From positions 1 through 58,164 of the forward strand of contig KE560993.1 in assembly GCA_000442015.1 (NCBI GenBank): DNA of 58,164 nucleotides. Direction: 5' to 3'. Below, piece by piece: positions 42,922 through 52,851 of this stretch (positions are counted from its first letter, which is position 1; each line of letters begins with the position of its first letter). A program made the position numbers and the translations under genes. This DNA comes from Rozella allomycis CSF55 (lineage: Eukaryota; Rozellomycota). The notes under the pieces were generated by a model that was not told the DNA's origin, did not search any database, and worked only from the letters and a program-made list of their open reading frames with translations.

Positions 42922-44022
42922 ATGGGCCATACATTATCAGAACCTATTACGGAAAAACATTCTACAAGTACTGACGGTTCCAGACTATTATATGGTGCGT
43001 CTTCAATGCAGGGATGGCGTGTGAGTAACACATTTATTTTGTCTTAATAAAAGCAATGGAGGACGCGCATACAACATTATTAGAAATGAAGGGATATGAA
43101 AACATGGCATTTTTCGCAGTTTTCGATGGACACGGAGGTAAAACTTACTTCATTCATTATTCAGGCGCAAATGTCGCAAAATTTTGCGGCGAACGATTGC
43201 ACACGATTTTGGCAGAACAAGAGTCTTTTAAAACTGGAAATTTTCGTCAATCATTAATAGATACATTCCTAAAGGCGGATGCCACTTTAAGAATACGTAA
43301 AAAAGATCTTCAGAATGAATTTTAGTGCCCGAATTTAAGGATGAGCAAGCTGGTTGTACTGCAGTTGTGACATTAATATCGAATGATCGTATAATATGTG
43401 TAAAAAATAAACGTATGCGTTTTCCAGGGAAATGCGGGAGATTCTCGAGCAGTTTTATGCTCCAAAGGAGAAGCAATACCATTGTCACATGACCATAAGC
43501 CAATGGACCCGGGTATGCATTGTAAATTTATTTTAGTAGATGAAAGCGCCAGAATTGTTAACGCCGGTGGTTTTGTTGAAGCTGGAAGGGTGAATGGAGC
43601 GCTGGCACTTTCAAGAGCTATAGGGGATTTCAATTATAAAAATCCTGAATTAGCTGTTGATAAGCAATTAGTTATTTGTAAAAAATATTCATTCCTGGTA
43701 TATAGCATATCCGGATGTAATCGAGCAAGAAATGGGGCCGGACGATGAATTTATTGTAATGGCATGTGATGGCATTTGGGATTGTTTTACAAATCAACAA
43801 GTGGTTAATTTTGTTAGAGAGAAAATAGCTGCAGGCGTGGAATTGGATAAGATCTGTGAACAACTTATGGATCGCTGTTTAGCTCCAAAGTCTATGATGA
43901 CTGGGATCGGGTGTGACAATATGACGATTGTTATTGTGGGTTTGCTTCAAGGAGACACAAAGGAAAAATGGATTCAGAAATGCTCAAGACCTTCAAACTT
44001 TCATGCTGAACCTCATCTGTAA
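42922..44022 (+). CDS. PTC2: PP2C-type Ser/Thr phosphatase (Ptc2/Ptc3-like)
   Basis: Metal-dependent phosphatase. Seven exons, introns 27-29 nt. Start [14 protein letters not shown] closely resembles the Ptc2/3 N-terminus and has a Gly2 that could be myristoylated. Motifs: [94 protein letters not shown] and [14 protein letters not shown]. All metal-binding aspartates are present. In yeasts Ptc2/3 switch off stress MAPK and DNA-damage kinases; that role is inferred here. Confidence 0.92.
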
Positions 44023-44170
44023 ATTTTTTCGTTAAGAGTCTAACTAGGATTCACGATCGGCCGGTAATGACTGAATTTCTCACCGAAAATTCAATATCTG
44101 TTGTACAAGATACAAAAATAAACTAAATATTCGCCCTTTTATTTACCCTGGAATTTCACAAAATTCTTTA

Positions 44171-44874
44171 ATGTCTTCGTACGATAAAATGATTGTTTAG
44201 AGGTAGAACTGTACAAAAATTAGATAACTCGTGGACTTTTTGGTTTATGCACCGAAGTCCAACCGCTAAAAATTTAACATCTAGTTATGGGGACAATATT
44301 AAAAAAATTGCTTCTTTCGACACGGTATTAATAGTCTCTTGCTTTGAATTCAGGTAGAAGGGTTTTGGGGTGTATATTCACATTTAAAGAGAGCTACTGA
44401 AGTGCCCAACATTACCGAATACAATTTGTTTAAGTCGGGCATTAAACCCATGTGGGAGGTACAGCATTATTAATTTATTTAAAAAGGTAATAACTTTTTT
44501 TATTATTTATATAAAGGATACCGAAAACCAGAATGGTGGGAAGATTATGCTTCGGCTTCGAAAAGGTGTTGTCACGAGATTGTGGGAAAAGCTGGTATCA
44601 TTATAATTGCATGAAAACTAGATACTTGTTGTTATTGGTAGTCAAGACCATTTTGCTTCTGATATTTGTGGTTTAGTACTCTCTATTCGACAATTTGAAG
44701 ATATTATATCGGTGTGGAATAAGACATCTTCAGATAAAGATCTTATCCAAGATTTAAAGTAAATACTCTATAATAGCCTTAACAAGAAATAAATTAGCTG
44801 AGTTATTAGAGTTGCCCAGTGGGACAATTGTTGATTACAAAGTTCACAATTCTCACCACAAAGATCAAACATAA
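44171..44874 (+). CDS. EIF4E2: eIF4E2/4EHP-type cap-binding protein
   Basis: Cap-binding fold. Start MSS/TVQKLDNSWTFWFMHRSP after a 28-nt intron. Then NIKKIASFDT/VEGFWGVYSHLKRATEVPN, YNLFKSGIKPMWE/DTENQNGGKIMLRLRKG, and ILVVIGSQ. The pattern FWFMHR, IKPMWED and GGKI is closer to eIF4E2/nCBP than to canonical eIF4E, although cap-stacking Trp positions appear kept. Five introns: 28, 29, 58 (two units), 27 and 28 nt. Class-2 proteins repress or fine-tune translation of selected mRNAs. It may be the only eIF4E here, but other copies elsewhere cannot be excluded. Confidence 0.87.
44459..44516 (+). other. Two-unit tandem intron in eIF4E2
   Basis: Units 44459-44486 (28 nt, GTACAG...AAAAAG) and 44487-44516 (30 nt, GTAATA...ATAAAG) abut with no exon between. 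Removing both joins ATG TGG GAG to GAT ACC (PMWED, conserved). Each unit alone has the length of a normal intron in this genome; the two are not close in sequence. Confidence 0.75.
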
Positions 44875-44941
44875 AATTATTATAAAGTAACTAAATAATT
44901 CACTTACTACACACCGAACACGTTTATGATTAATATTTGTT

Positions 44942-45546
44942 TTATTGAGGGAATATTGCCTCTACTTTATGCAGCCAAAAATTTATGCAATTTGCATGAT
45001 AAGTGGAACCGGCCCATTTTACTTTGCTGGATGGCGAGTCTTTGTCATAGAGGTTGCTTTGACATAAAACGCATATTTCATATTCAACTGTGTTAACTTT
45101 GGCATTTATACTGCATTGCAATGTTGCACTGAGCTTCGCCCCAATATTCTCCAAAGTCGTCAAAGTATCTTGTATTTGTTCGTTCTGCACAGTTGCTAAT
45201 GAATTCTTTGTTCGAGAATATACACTTATTAGGCTTTTAAGACCTATAAACAAAAATACCTCGATTTTTTACTATTCTCATATGTTGTATCTGTATAGCC
45301 ATTTTCAAAATACCGTAGACCTTCAGTCATACATGATTCTATCGCCTTTAAAAACCTTAGCGATGATAAAACTTTGGATTCTTTCAATTCCGAAGTTTCT
45401 CGAAAGCCCTTATTTTCACAGACAGTTATTGGCTGGAGTGAAATGCTTTGAAAATCACCAAACGAATCTTCCTCTTCAAAACAGTTTTTTAAATCGTTTT
45501 TGAACGAAACAAAATCTCCAAATTCATCGTCTTCCATCTGGACCAT
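44942..45546 (-). CDS. Synergin-gamma-like AP-1 accessory protein (tentative)
   Basis: The N-terminal part is acidic with two FGDF motifs (DDEFGDFV, DSFGDFQ), as in clathrin-adaptor accessory proteins such as synergin and aftiphilin. The C-terminal part, after a 26-nt intron, has CVLCQSNL...VKWAGSTYHANCINFWLHKV, resembling the C-terminal Cys/His domain of synergin gamma. If correct, it would act with AP-1 at the trans-Golgi/endosome. The start is uncertain: the open frame reaches 45621 without ATG, the first ATG being at 45546; a short upstream exon from an ATG at about 45605 with a 35-nt intron is also possible. Confidence 0.5.
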
Positions 45547-45776
45547 CTCAATAAAGTCAGGGGTTAGTGTGTCAGACTCACAATTATTAATAGAAAAGTC
45601 AAAACTGACATTGGAATTCACTTTACACTTAGCTAATGTGGAATAACAGGCTCAGATTTAAGTTAAGTTTCACATTAGCAAAACGGAATGCATCAATGAT
45701 TCTGAGAAGACTGGGTCACTGGCATAAATATTTAAATAAAGTATGTTTGAGATTTTTTCAACAGCAAAATGGACCT

Positions 45777-46750
45777 TTATTCTTCGAAATCATCAAAACC
45801 ATTTTCGACAGGCTGTTCGTCATCATCTAAAAATGCTGATGAATTATCTGTTTTGACATTGTCTATAGAATTAGTGTCGTTGCTTTGTTGATGGTCTATG
45901 TCACTGTTCTCACTGAATGAGCCAAAACCAAATCCATAAAATGGGAATGGAAAGAACGATTGACCTCCCTCCCTATTTAACACTTCTAAATTTTAAATAC
46001 CTGGTGAAATAATCAAGATCTATTGCAGTTGAACATCCCAGAGTGACTGCCTTTTCTTCAAAGGTCAGTTCTCGACTTTGCCCGGGAATGTTTTTAAATT
46101 GAACAACATATTTTCCAGCATCTGTAAACAACTGATATATTTTTCTGAAAGTTTTTACTTCTTGTGCCAAATTTGTCCAATTTCTAGTGATATATGACAA
46201 TGGTTTTCCAACCTCATCTCTTAAAGTAAAGTCCCAGGCTAAAAAGCCTTCATTAATAGATGCGAATTGGTTATTCCTTTATTTAACCTTGCCAATTACC
46301 ATACTTGCGAAATAGTTCATATTTTCTCCTTATCAAGTGCCACTTCTGATGTATCAATCCAAAAATATTTCCATTAGTCCCATCTGTTACTGTAAGTTTA
46401 GAATTAATTAGAGTAAAAGGTCTGTTAATTTTCATAATAACATTTGAATTTAAATCCAGTACAAACGCTTCGAAAGGTCTATGGGTCCCTGCGATTTGTC
46501 TTGTAAACATTCTCCCAATAGTGTTTGACTCGATTATGTACCCCAACATCAAAAAATTACGGACAAATCAATTTACCTTGGCGTTTTGATCGTAAATTAC
46601 ATATTGATTGGCTTGATCAAACCCTGTAACGATTCTCATCCATTCAATTTGGCGACAAATCACCAGGACATCATTAGACAATATATCTGTTAAATTTGGA
46701 ACAGATTTAATTATATCCGTTTTTTTCTTTTCAGCAATATCCCTCGTCAT
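45777..46750 (-). CDS. AIM25: Scramblase-family protein (mitochondrial AIM25/PLSCR type)
   Basis: Phospholipid-scramblase fold: WMRIVTGFDQANQYVIYD, LGYIIESNTIGRMFTRQIAG, THRPFEAFVLDLNSNV, INRPFTLINSKL, GNIFGLIHQKWHLIRRKYELF, ASINEGFLAWDFTLRDE, and ELTFEEKAVTLGCSTAIDLDYF near the C-terminus. An added tail is Gly/Phe-rich then acidic (FPFPFYGFGFGSF, FDDFEE). Introns of 28 nt are well placed. The first, 46547-46576, is needed to keep LGYIIES but ends in TG instead of AG. The ATG at 46750 is the first in frame; the N-terminus is basic and may be incomplete. Confidence 0.8.
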
Positions 46751-46958
46751 TTTATTTCTCGCAATCCTTCTCACTCCTTGTATTGTTCGATCATCTTTTG
46801 TTTATTCATATATCGTGTAAGTACTTGATAAGTATCTACAGAAGATTTTGACAAACGTCATCGGCCAATAAATTATTATGTTTCAACCAGAAAATTACCA
46901 ATTCTTTTGGTCTCAAATCAGAAAAAGAAATTGTAGGCGACGATAAGCGCTACTTTAT

Positions 46959-47862
46959 TTAAATTTTTTGATAAACCCAGATAGGCCTTTTGAAGCCTTT
47001 AGTTTGCAAAGAGCCTTCTGGAACTTGAATTGTTTTAATTAAGCGAAAGCCATTAGATAGTAAATATTCTTTAAATTGCTCTGGCTTAAACTGAATTGAT
47101 CGATAGATATCTTTTGTTAACTTATTATATATATTAAAAATTGGTACTTGGGTTATTCTCGCTTTGCTTTGGTAACTACTAAAAGGTTGTGCTTCTAAAA
47201 TAAAATGCCCATTGGGATTAAGGCAATTATAAACTCTTTTAAAGAGTTCAATTATTCCCCTGTCACCCCAGTTAAGGTGAATCCATTTTGTCAGACTTAA
47301 ACTAATCATATCCCAATTGATAGACTTACCACAATATAACATCAAAAGGCTCCTTTAAAAGATCATGACTATCATTTAAGAAATCGACCGTGATAAACTT
47401 GGTGTTGAAAGGATACTCAGACTTTTGAGCTTTCACAATAGGTTTTGTAAGTGGTAAAGATCCGTATTTTATGACACAACTCATAGGAAAATAGTGTTCA
47501 AAATCTTCTTCATCACTATAATCTTCTAAATTTTCCTTCAATACAGGTCTTTGCAAAGAATAATCCATTTTTAGGGATTTTGTTGCCTTTACAATTAGAC
47601 TTTCATCAATATCAACTCCCACGACTAGAGAACTTTCCAGATGTTTTCCAATATTTAAGGTAGCAAATCCTGAGTTGCAACCAATGTCAAGTACCCTTTT
47701 ACCTTGAAAAGGAACTACATCTTTCAGCCATTTAATTCTCTCGTCCATTTCGAAATTATTAAAGGCATTCCTGTATCCATAATAATTTGGATAATTTCCA
47801 AACTGATATACTTTCTTCTCGGGTTGCTCTTCTAATATTTCACTTTCTCGATCGATGTCCAT
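46959..47862 (-). CDS. MEPCE: Bin3/MePCE-type RNA 5'-phosphate methyltransferase
   Basis: SAM-dependent methyltransferase. Seen: YQFGNYPNYYGYR, the SAM site RVLDIGCNSGFATLNI, VVGVDIDESLI, an acidic insert, FDVIL/CLSLTKWIHLNWGDRG across a 28-nt intron, and GHFILEAQPFSSY. These are the family signatures (SxTKWIHLNxGDxG). Animal MePCE caps the gamma-phosphate of 7SK RNA; in fission yeast the homologue Bmc1 works with telomerase RNA and U6. Which RNA it serves here cannot be inferred. The frame is open upstream of the ATG at 47862 but has no earlier ATG. Confidence 0.87.
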
Positions 47863-48012
47863 TCGATTCAAAGCCACGAAACCATTTTTGAGTTTCCATT
47901 TGTTCAAAATTTAATTTCTACTAGTGTTTATTCGTTATTTTAATAAGAAATATGAATTGGTGGACGGCTAAGCAACTAAATATATTAGGGAAAATGAATT
48001 ACTCCCAAAACC

Positions 48013-48018
48013 CACGTG
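48013..48018. promoter_or_regulatory. CACGTG palindrome upstream of secreted family member 1
   Basis: Core CACGTG in CCCACGTGGC, 10 nt before the ATG at 48029. Same position class as the motifs at 48854 and 51602. CACGTG is the classic bHLH (E-box/G-box) site. Confidence 0.45.
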
Positions 48019-48028
48019 GCTTTGGAAA

Positions 48029-48520
48029 ATGTGGTTACTCTTTCTCTTGGCGTTAGGTGGTATATTTTCAAAAAGCATAGATTTATACTCCACTGTTTCG
48101 TATTCTAGGCGTAATTGTGATGGTCCAGCAATCAGAATAAGTACTTTGAGAATAGACAGCAATGTCAACAACACTTTGTCTTTTTCAATTGCAAACCGAT
48201 GTGTCAATTATAGAAATTTCTCGTTTATTCAATATAAAGGGTTTCCGGATCAACTTGTAACTCCAGGCTATGAATATTTATGTGGTAAAAACGAGAGCGG
48301 AAGCTTTTGTTTGCTTATGAATCATTGTTTTTCATTCATGAGTTGGTCAGATAGAAATAGTATTTTACCAGAGATAAAGAAAGGCAGGGTCATTTTTGGC
48401 GGGGGTATACCGTTTTATGAATCGTATGAGCCAAGCGACGATGAATGCGAAGACATTCCAAGTTTGAGAGACCTTTCGTTAGAGTACACCGATATTACTA
48501 CAGTTTTCCGTGACAAATAA
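48029..48520 (+). CDS. Six-cysteine secreted protein, family member 1
   Basis: Single exon, 163 codons. Signal peptide MWLLFLLALGGIFSKS. Mature cysteines fall in a pattern shared by four genes in 48-52.4 kb: NC-G, then -RC, (T)PGYEYLC, C-x5-C, and DDEC near the end (six in all). It is nearly collinear with member 2: YRNFSFIQ, KGFP, LVTPGYEYLC, GGGIPFYE and YEP are identical or almost so. No known domain. A secreted, disulphide-bonded protein is inferred from signal peptide and cysteines; an effector or surface role is a guess. It has no introns in a region where most conserved genes have them. Confidence 0.75.
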   Translation: MWLLFLLALGGIFSKSIDLYSTVSYSRRNCDGPAIRISTLRIDSNVNNTLSFSIANRCVNYRNFSFIQYKGFPDQLVTPGYEYLCGKNESGSFCLLMNHCFSFMSWSDRNSILPEIKKGRVIFGGGIPFYESYEPSDDECEDIPSLRDLSLEYTDITTVFRDK

Positions 48521-48853
48521 AATACTAGTTCTTGCACGTTTTGATACTTCAACCATTAATTGATTCATTGATGAATGATGTACCTGTCCTTGATGGCAGT
48601 GTCCTTCTTGTATCTTTTTTAGGCTTTTCAGATTTCTTATTGTCTTCACTAACTGAGCATTCGTTGGCATAGCCTTTGGTAGAAATCTTCTGTACATTTT
48701 CCCTTCGGCCCCTTCCCCTTTTCTGGTTTAGGACTAGACCGAAGCTCTAAAGAAGGAGGTAAAAGCTAAAGCAACGAAGATTTCTGAATAACAATAAAAA
48801 GTTGATTTGATTTTTGCTACTCTGGACTCTTGGTTGGGGCTGTGGGAAAGCAC

Positions 48854-48859
48854 CACGTG
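48854..48859. promoter_or_regulatory. CACGTG palindrome upstream of secreted family member 2
   Basis: Core CACGTG in ACCACGTGAC, 13 nt before the ATG at 48873. Confidence 0.45.
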
Positions 48860-48872
48860 ACTACTTTCAAAA

Positions 48873-49361
48873 ATGTGGTTACTCTTCTTATTGGTGTTAG
48901 GTAGTATTGTTTCAAAAAGCGTAGATGTATATTCCAAACTTGCTTTTGCACGAAGTAATTGTCATGGTCCAGCGGTCAGAATAAATGCAAGAATAGCAAG
49001 TCAAAATCTCAATGGAAACAACACTTTTACAGAGGTTAATCGATGTATTAGTTACAGAAATTTCTCTTTTATTCAAAACAAAGGGTTTCCAGAACATCTT
49101 GTTACTCCTGGCTATGAATATTTATGTGCGAAAAATAGCACTGGAAGCTTTTGCTGGATTATGGATCATTGCTTTTCTTTCATGACTCGTTCTAATGGTA
49201 GCATCTTTCCAGATATCCAGATAGGCAAAGTTGTTGTTGGGGGCGGTATTCCATTTTATGAATTGTATGAGCCAGATGACCAAAATTGCGAGGGCATTCC
49301 AAAGTTGAGAGATTTGTCCTTAGATTATAATGAGTTCACTAGAGTTTATCGTGAAAAATAA
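48873..49361 (+). CDS. Six-cysteine secreted protein, family member 2
   Basis: 162 codons, single exon, signal peptide MWLLFLLVLGSIVSKS nearly identical to member 1. The mature part shares NC.GPA(V/I)RI, NRC, YRNFSFIQ, LVTPGYEYLC, SFC, HCFSFM, GGGIPFYE, YEP.D, CE.IP and LRDLSL with its neighbour, and the same six cysteines. Substitutions are concentrated between the first two cysteines and around the sequon-rich loop (NNTF, NSTG, NGS). Recent tandem duplication of 48029-48520 is the simplest origin. The ~350 bp between the two holds no clear gene. Confidence 0.75.
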   Translation: MWLLFLLVLGSIVSKSVDVYSKLAFARSNCHGPAVRINARIASQNLNGNNTFTEVNRCISYRNFSFIQNKGFPEHLVTPGYEYLCAKNSTGSFCWIMDHCFSFMTRSNGSIFPDIQIGKVVVGGGIPFYELYEPDDQNCEGIPKLRDLSLDYNEFTRVYREK

Positions 49362-49568
49362 AGTGTTATTTAGCTTTGATTGTAAACCTTTTGTCTTACC
49401 GTGTGATGGCATGAAGGTGTAACTGCAGCCTGAAATTGTCGGCAAAATCTATTTATGGCCTACTTAAAACCTGTTACTTATTATTTTCCAATAGGTAAAC
49501 GACTACATTTACGATATTATGAGGTAACATCTATAACTTAATACGTTCAAAAAATAACAAAATGTTAT

Positions 49569-50814
49569 TTATTCAAGTGGTGGTACCTCTGACTCGTCCG
49601 TCGTACTACTAAACGGAATTTCCACATTCACTTTTTCCATAATGTTTACAACAATGTTTTCTTTCTCTACTGCATTTGTTTTTGAAATTTTTGATTTGAT
49701 GTTTTTAATTTGGTGTAATTTGGGCATTTTTAACACGAGGTGACCAGTTGTTTGTGATCTTTGTGCAACTGCTTCCAATTCATTCACCTTTTCTGGTAGT
49801 AATAATTGGAGCATTTTCCCTTTTACTTCAACTCGTATAAATTCTGACTGGATTTCAACTTTAATCAATGATGAATCAAGAAACTTTGATAGAGCCAAAT
49901 CAAGAATCAAAAAATTATCTTCGTCGATGAGATTAAAGTCATATTTGCCTTCGTTCATTTGTAAAATTTTCCCATTCTTTTCTAAAATCCTATCCTTTCT
50001 TTTCACAGCACTCAATTCACTTAAAGATCCTAACTGTCTGACTTTGTCTTTTTCAGCCCTTAGCTTCGCTGTTTCTCTAGCCGTGGCTAATCTCGTCTCA
50101 GGAGTATATGGCAGAGAGTCATTTTTCATATCCGCGTGTAACGCTTGGTCTAGCAGTTTTTCGTCAATCTTGACATCTGCATTTGTATTTTTTGGGAAAT
50201 CAGGCAATATTCGAAAATCCTGATGACTCTTTATTCTTTCGCTTTTTTCAATTAAAATACCATCTAAGTGCTTTTAACTATATTTTGATGCATTTACTGT
50301 TAACTGGGACAATGTTTCAATGACAAAGTGCCGGTAATTTTCTATCGAAGTACATGGATTGCCTGTCAAGTGCCTTTAGTAAAATTGAGGTATCCATTTA
50401 CAGTTCTTTTAAGTTTTCATTATGTCGCAAGTTTGGTATAGAATTCAGAGCTTCAATAAAATTCACTGTAAGATCAAGCTTCTTCAAACTTTCACAACCT
50501 TGTAAACCATCAATAACTTGAATATTGTTCAATGCTAAATTAAGGTATTCTAATCTCTTCAGTTTCCCTAAACCCTCTATGTTTGAAAGAAATCCTGGAA
50601 ACCCTACCAATCTTAAGAATTTGATTGCTTTGCAGATATAGAATTTTTAAATTGCGGCAATACACGTCAAGCAATTCAATCTTTTCTATATCGTATTGAT
50701 GCAGCGTTATTTCTTCTAGATTAGAAAGCTCGCCGTCATTATGCTCCGCTCGTTTTCGGAGCAATTCTCTAGTGACTTAGTACTTTAATTAGGTTAATTT
50801 TTACTTGGAGGCAT
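49569..50814 (-). CDS. DNAAF11: Dynein axonemal assembly factor DNAAF11 (LRRC6)
   Basis: Cytoplasmic factor for assembly of ciliary dynein arms. Five exons, introns of 29, 31, 28 and 27 nt. Start [17 protein letters not shown] after a 29-nt intron. Leucine-rich repeats: [64 protein letters not shown]. The LRR cap is LTGNPC...YRHFVIETL...HLDG. The CS-like C-terminus has [18 protein letters not shown] and [14 protein letters not shown], ending EVPPLE as in animal LRRC6. It implies that the organism builds motile flagella. It sits between members 2 and 3 of the secreted family, on the other strand. Confidence 0.93.
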
Positions 50815-50935
50815 CCTATCAATTTCGTAATTTTACGATTATCATAATTCATAATTGATAGAGATTTAGCAGTGTTTGGAATTATAATTGTTCATCATTA
50901 CTAATATATTTTGACGTATATAAATTAATAGTAGA

Positions 50936-51442
50936 ATGTCATTCATGGCTATAAATACGAACAATAAAGTCAACCTACTGATGCTTAGAATACTGCTTTT
51001 ATTGAATATATGTCTTGAAGCAAGTAACGTGCATTGTAAATTTCTTGACCTTTTATCACGATATCATTACAATTCCAGTTCCTGCGATGGTGTGATACTG
51101 ACCAGTGCTATAAATTCAAACCAAAGAATAGTACCTAGTGTTCTTGAACAATGTTTGGAGGTTGGATTTCATGAGAATCCACGATCAGAAAAGATCATGA
51201 TTGGATTTCCCAATGATAACCTCACTCCTGGATTCACTTACATTTGTAATGATTCTCAATGCTACATATTTGACGAGTGTTTTGTTGAATACCCTTGGGT
51301 TTACGGCGAATATAAGAAGTTTGTGATGCAATATGGAAACCTTTATCGGCTAAAATTTGATAGTTATGATAGCAATTGTTCTGGGCTTCCATCGGATAGA
51401 CTGCAGTATAGGCATTCTGAATGGAAAATAGTAAAGACTTAA
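50936..51442 (+). CDS. Six-cysteine secreted protein, family member 3 (divergent)
   Basis: 168 codons from the first ATG; a signal peptide starts at an internal Met (MLRILLLLNICLEASNVHC), so the true start may be 50981. The mature cysteine order matches members 1 and 2: SSCDG, EQC, LTPGFTYIC, C-x5-C (CYIFDEC) and NCSGLP near the end. FPNDNLTPGF corresponds to FP..LVTPGY. Overall identity is low, which suggests an old duplication. No CACGTG was found directly upstream. Function unknown. Confidence 0.65.
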   Translation: MSFMAINTNNKVNLLMLRILLLLNICLEASNVHCKFLDLLSRYHYNSSSCDGVILTSAINSNQRIVPSVLEQCLEVGFHENPRSEKIMIGFPNDNLTPGFTYICNDSQCYIFDECFVEYPWVYGEYKKFVMQYGNLYRLKFDSYDSNCSGLPSDRLQYRHSEWKIVKT

Positions 51443-51601
51443 ATTCTGATCTCAATAAATTTATGTAGTCTAGCTGAAAACAACATTGAAGAGATTAGAG
51501 ATCTCTAATTTCAGTTGAAAAAATGACCGTAGCTTAATAATTATGATGATGTTTACTCATCCTGTTGGACCTGTCATGTTTGTTTAAACGTAAGCAAAGA
51601 C

Positions 51602-51607
51602 CACGTG
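51602..51607. promoter_or_regulatory. CACGTG palindrome upstream of secreted family member 4
   Basis: Core CACGTG in ACCACGTGACC, 20 nt before the ATG at 51628; the context matches member 2 (ACCACGTGAC). Confidence 0.45.
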
Positions 51608-51627
51608 ACCACCCACGGATTTTCAAA

Positions 51628-52377
51628 ATGAGGAACACTCTTTCATTTCTTTTACTTCTTAGGTTTTGTCATGCCATGCTAGAATTTTCTTTCCCGTTTA
51701 AAGCTACAGTAGTTTATGACCAGAAAAACTGTGCGGGGAGAGTTCTAAGTGCGATCCAAATACCTACAAGTAAAAATAGCTACAGTCTGGTGAATATGTG
51801 CAACTCCATCACTGAAACTGCAAAATCTTATCGTAATACAACGGGGAACATTTTGGAACTAGTTGATCTGAATGTTCCCTACTTTTGCGAAACGAACAAA
51901 TGGTATGCCTGCTCAAGATTAAACGAGTGCTTAACAATCAAATATGAATCTGAATTTATAAACAGACGTATTATTTATGATGTTTTTTCGAAAAAGTACG
52001 TGGAACAACTTTACGATCCCGATGACTTTGAATGCCTTCATCCGTTGTCAAGAAAGATACTCGATGAAACTAGTGAAAGCGCGATTTACGTAAGACAAAC
52101 CCCACAAGATCGCGCAATAACGAGGGCAAGAGCTTTGAGAGAAATAAATGAACGTATTGCAGCAGAAGGACTGAACGTAGAAAGAGGCGTACTTGGCGCG
52201 GATGGTTTATATGCTTTCAGAGGTGTGCCTTTATATGAAACTAATGTTGAAATTAAAGAAGAAAAAGAAGAAATTAAAGAAATTAAAGAAATAAGCATTT
52301 CTAACCGCCAAGAGAGTGAAGAAAGTGACACATCTACAGACCAAGTCACAGGCGGTCACACCTTTTACATGGAATGA
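51628..52377 (+). CDS. Six-cysteine secreted protein, family member 4, with long tail
   Basis: 249 codons. I chose the ATG at 51628 because it opens a signal peptide (RNTLSFLLLLRFCHA); the frame is open further upstream but without ATG. The family part has NCAG, NMC, VPYFC, YAC-x5-C and YDPDDFEC, i.e. the six cysteines in family order. An extra C-terminal ~100 residues, highly charged and without cysteine, follow (RAITRARALREINERIAAEG, then EIKEEKEEIKEIKEI, a short Glu/Lys/Ile repeat). The tail is absent from the other three members. Function unknown. Confidence 0.7.
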   Translation: MRNTLSFLLLLRFCHAMLEFSFPFKATVVYDQKNCAGRVLSAIQIPTSKNSYSLVNMCNSITETAKSYRNTTGNILELVDLNVPYFCETNKWYACSRLNECLTIKYESEFINRRIIYDVFSKKYVEQLYDPDDFECLHPLSRKILDETSESAIYVRQTPQDRAITRARALREINERIAAEGLNVERGVLGADGLYAFRGVPLYETNVEIKEEKEEIKEIKEISISNRQESEESDTSTDQVTGGHTFYME

Positions 52378-52851
52378 TTTCGAATGAATAAATATATTTA
52401 ACTAAATATTAATTTTTAACAAAATTATGTCATTTAATCATCGTCAGAAAACATGTCACAGTATTTTATTATCATTTCCACGAAGTAAACTCTCGCTGTA
52501 TCTTGTCATTCATACTTTTGAAAAATTTAAAGTAGACGTAACTGGTAGAAGTGCGCAATTGAGACCAATATTTAATGATTAATCTTCAAGAAGAAATAGT
52601 TTTATCCACCAAACATTAATTATCACAAGTTGGTAGTTTGCAGTTTAATTAAGATTCTAACGTCGGTTATGATTCGAAGATAGTATCTGTAATACTAATA
52701 ACAAAGGTGCAATAGCAATAGCCTGTGAATCGAATGCATTTCTTACGTTTGGTTGACCCAACTCAAGAATTTACAGATACTTATGAGGTATGAGAGCTTT
52801 AGTGAAGCATTCGTTAATTACGCTAGGTACCACTAAAGATTAGGATAAATT
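52378..52851. other. Intergenic stretch, nothing recognised
   Basis: About 470 bp between the convergent 3' ends of secreted member 4 and ESF2. Stops occur in all frames; no tRNA, repeat or exon chain was recognised. Confidence 0.4.

Noticed and set aside
48479-48800. Possible basic protein on the minus strand between members 1 and 2
   Set aside because: Two frames look coding-like in places (KGKGPKGK; SEDNKKSEKPKKD) but joining them needs a 22-nt intron and there is no good start; left unannotated.
47968-48937. Minus-strand frames opposite secreted members 1 and 2
   Set aside because: They are paired shadows of the two duplicated genes (same antisense text in both), so they follow from duplication and not from coding.
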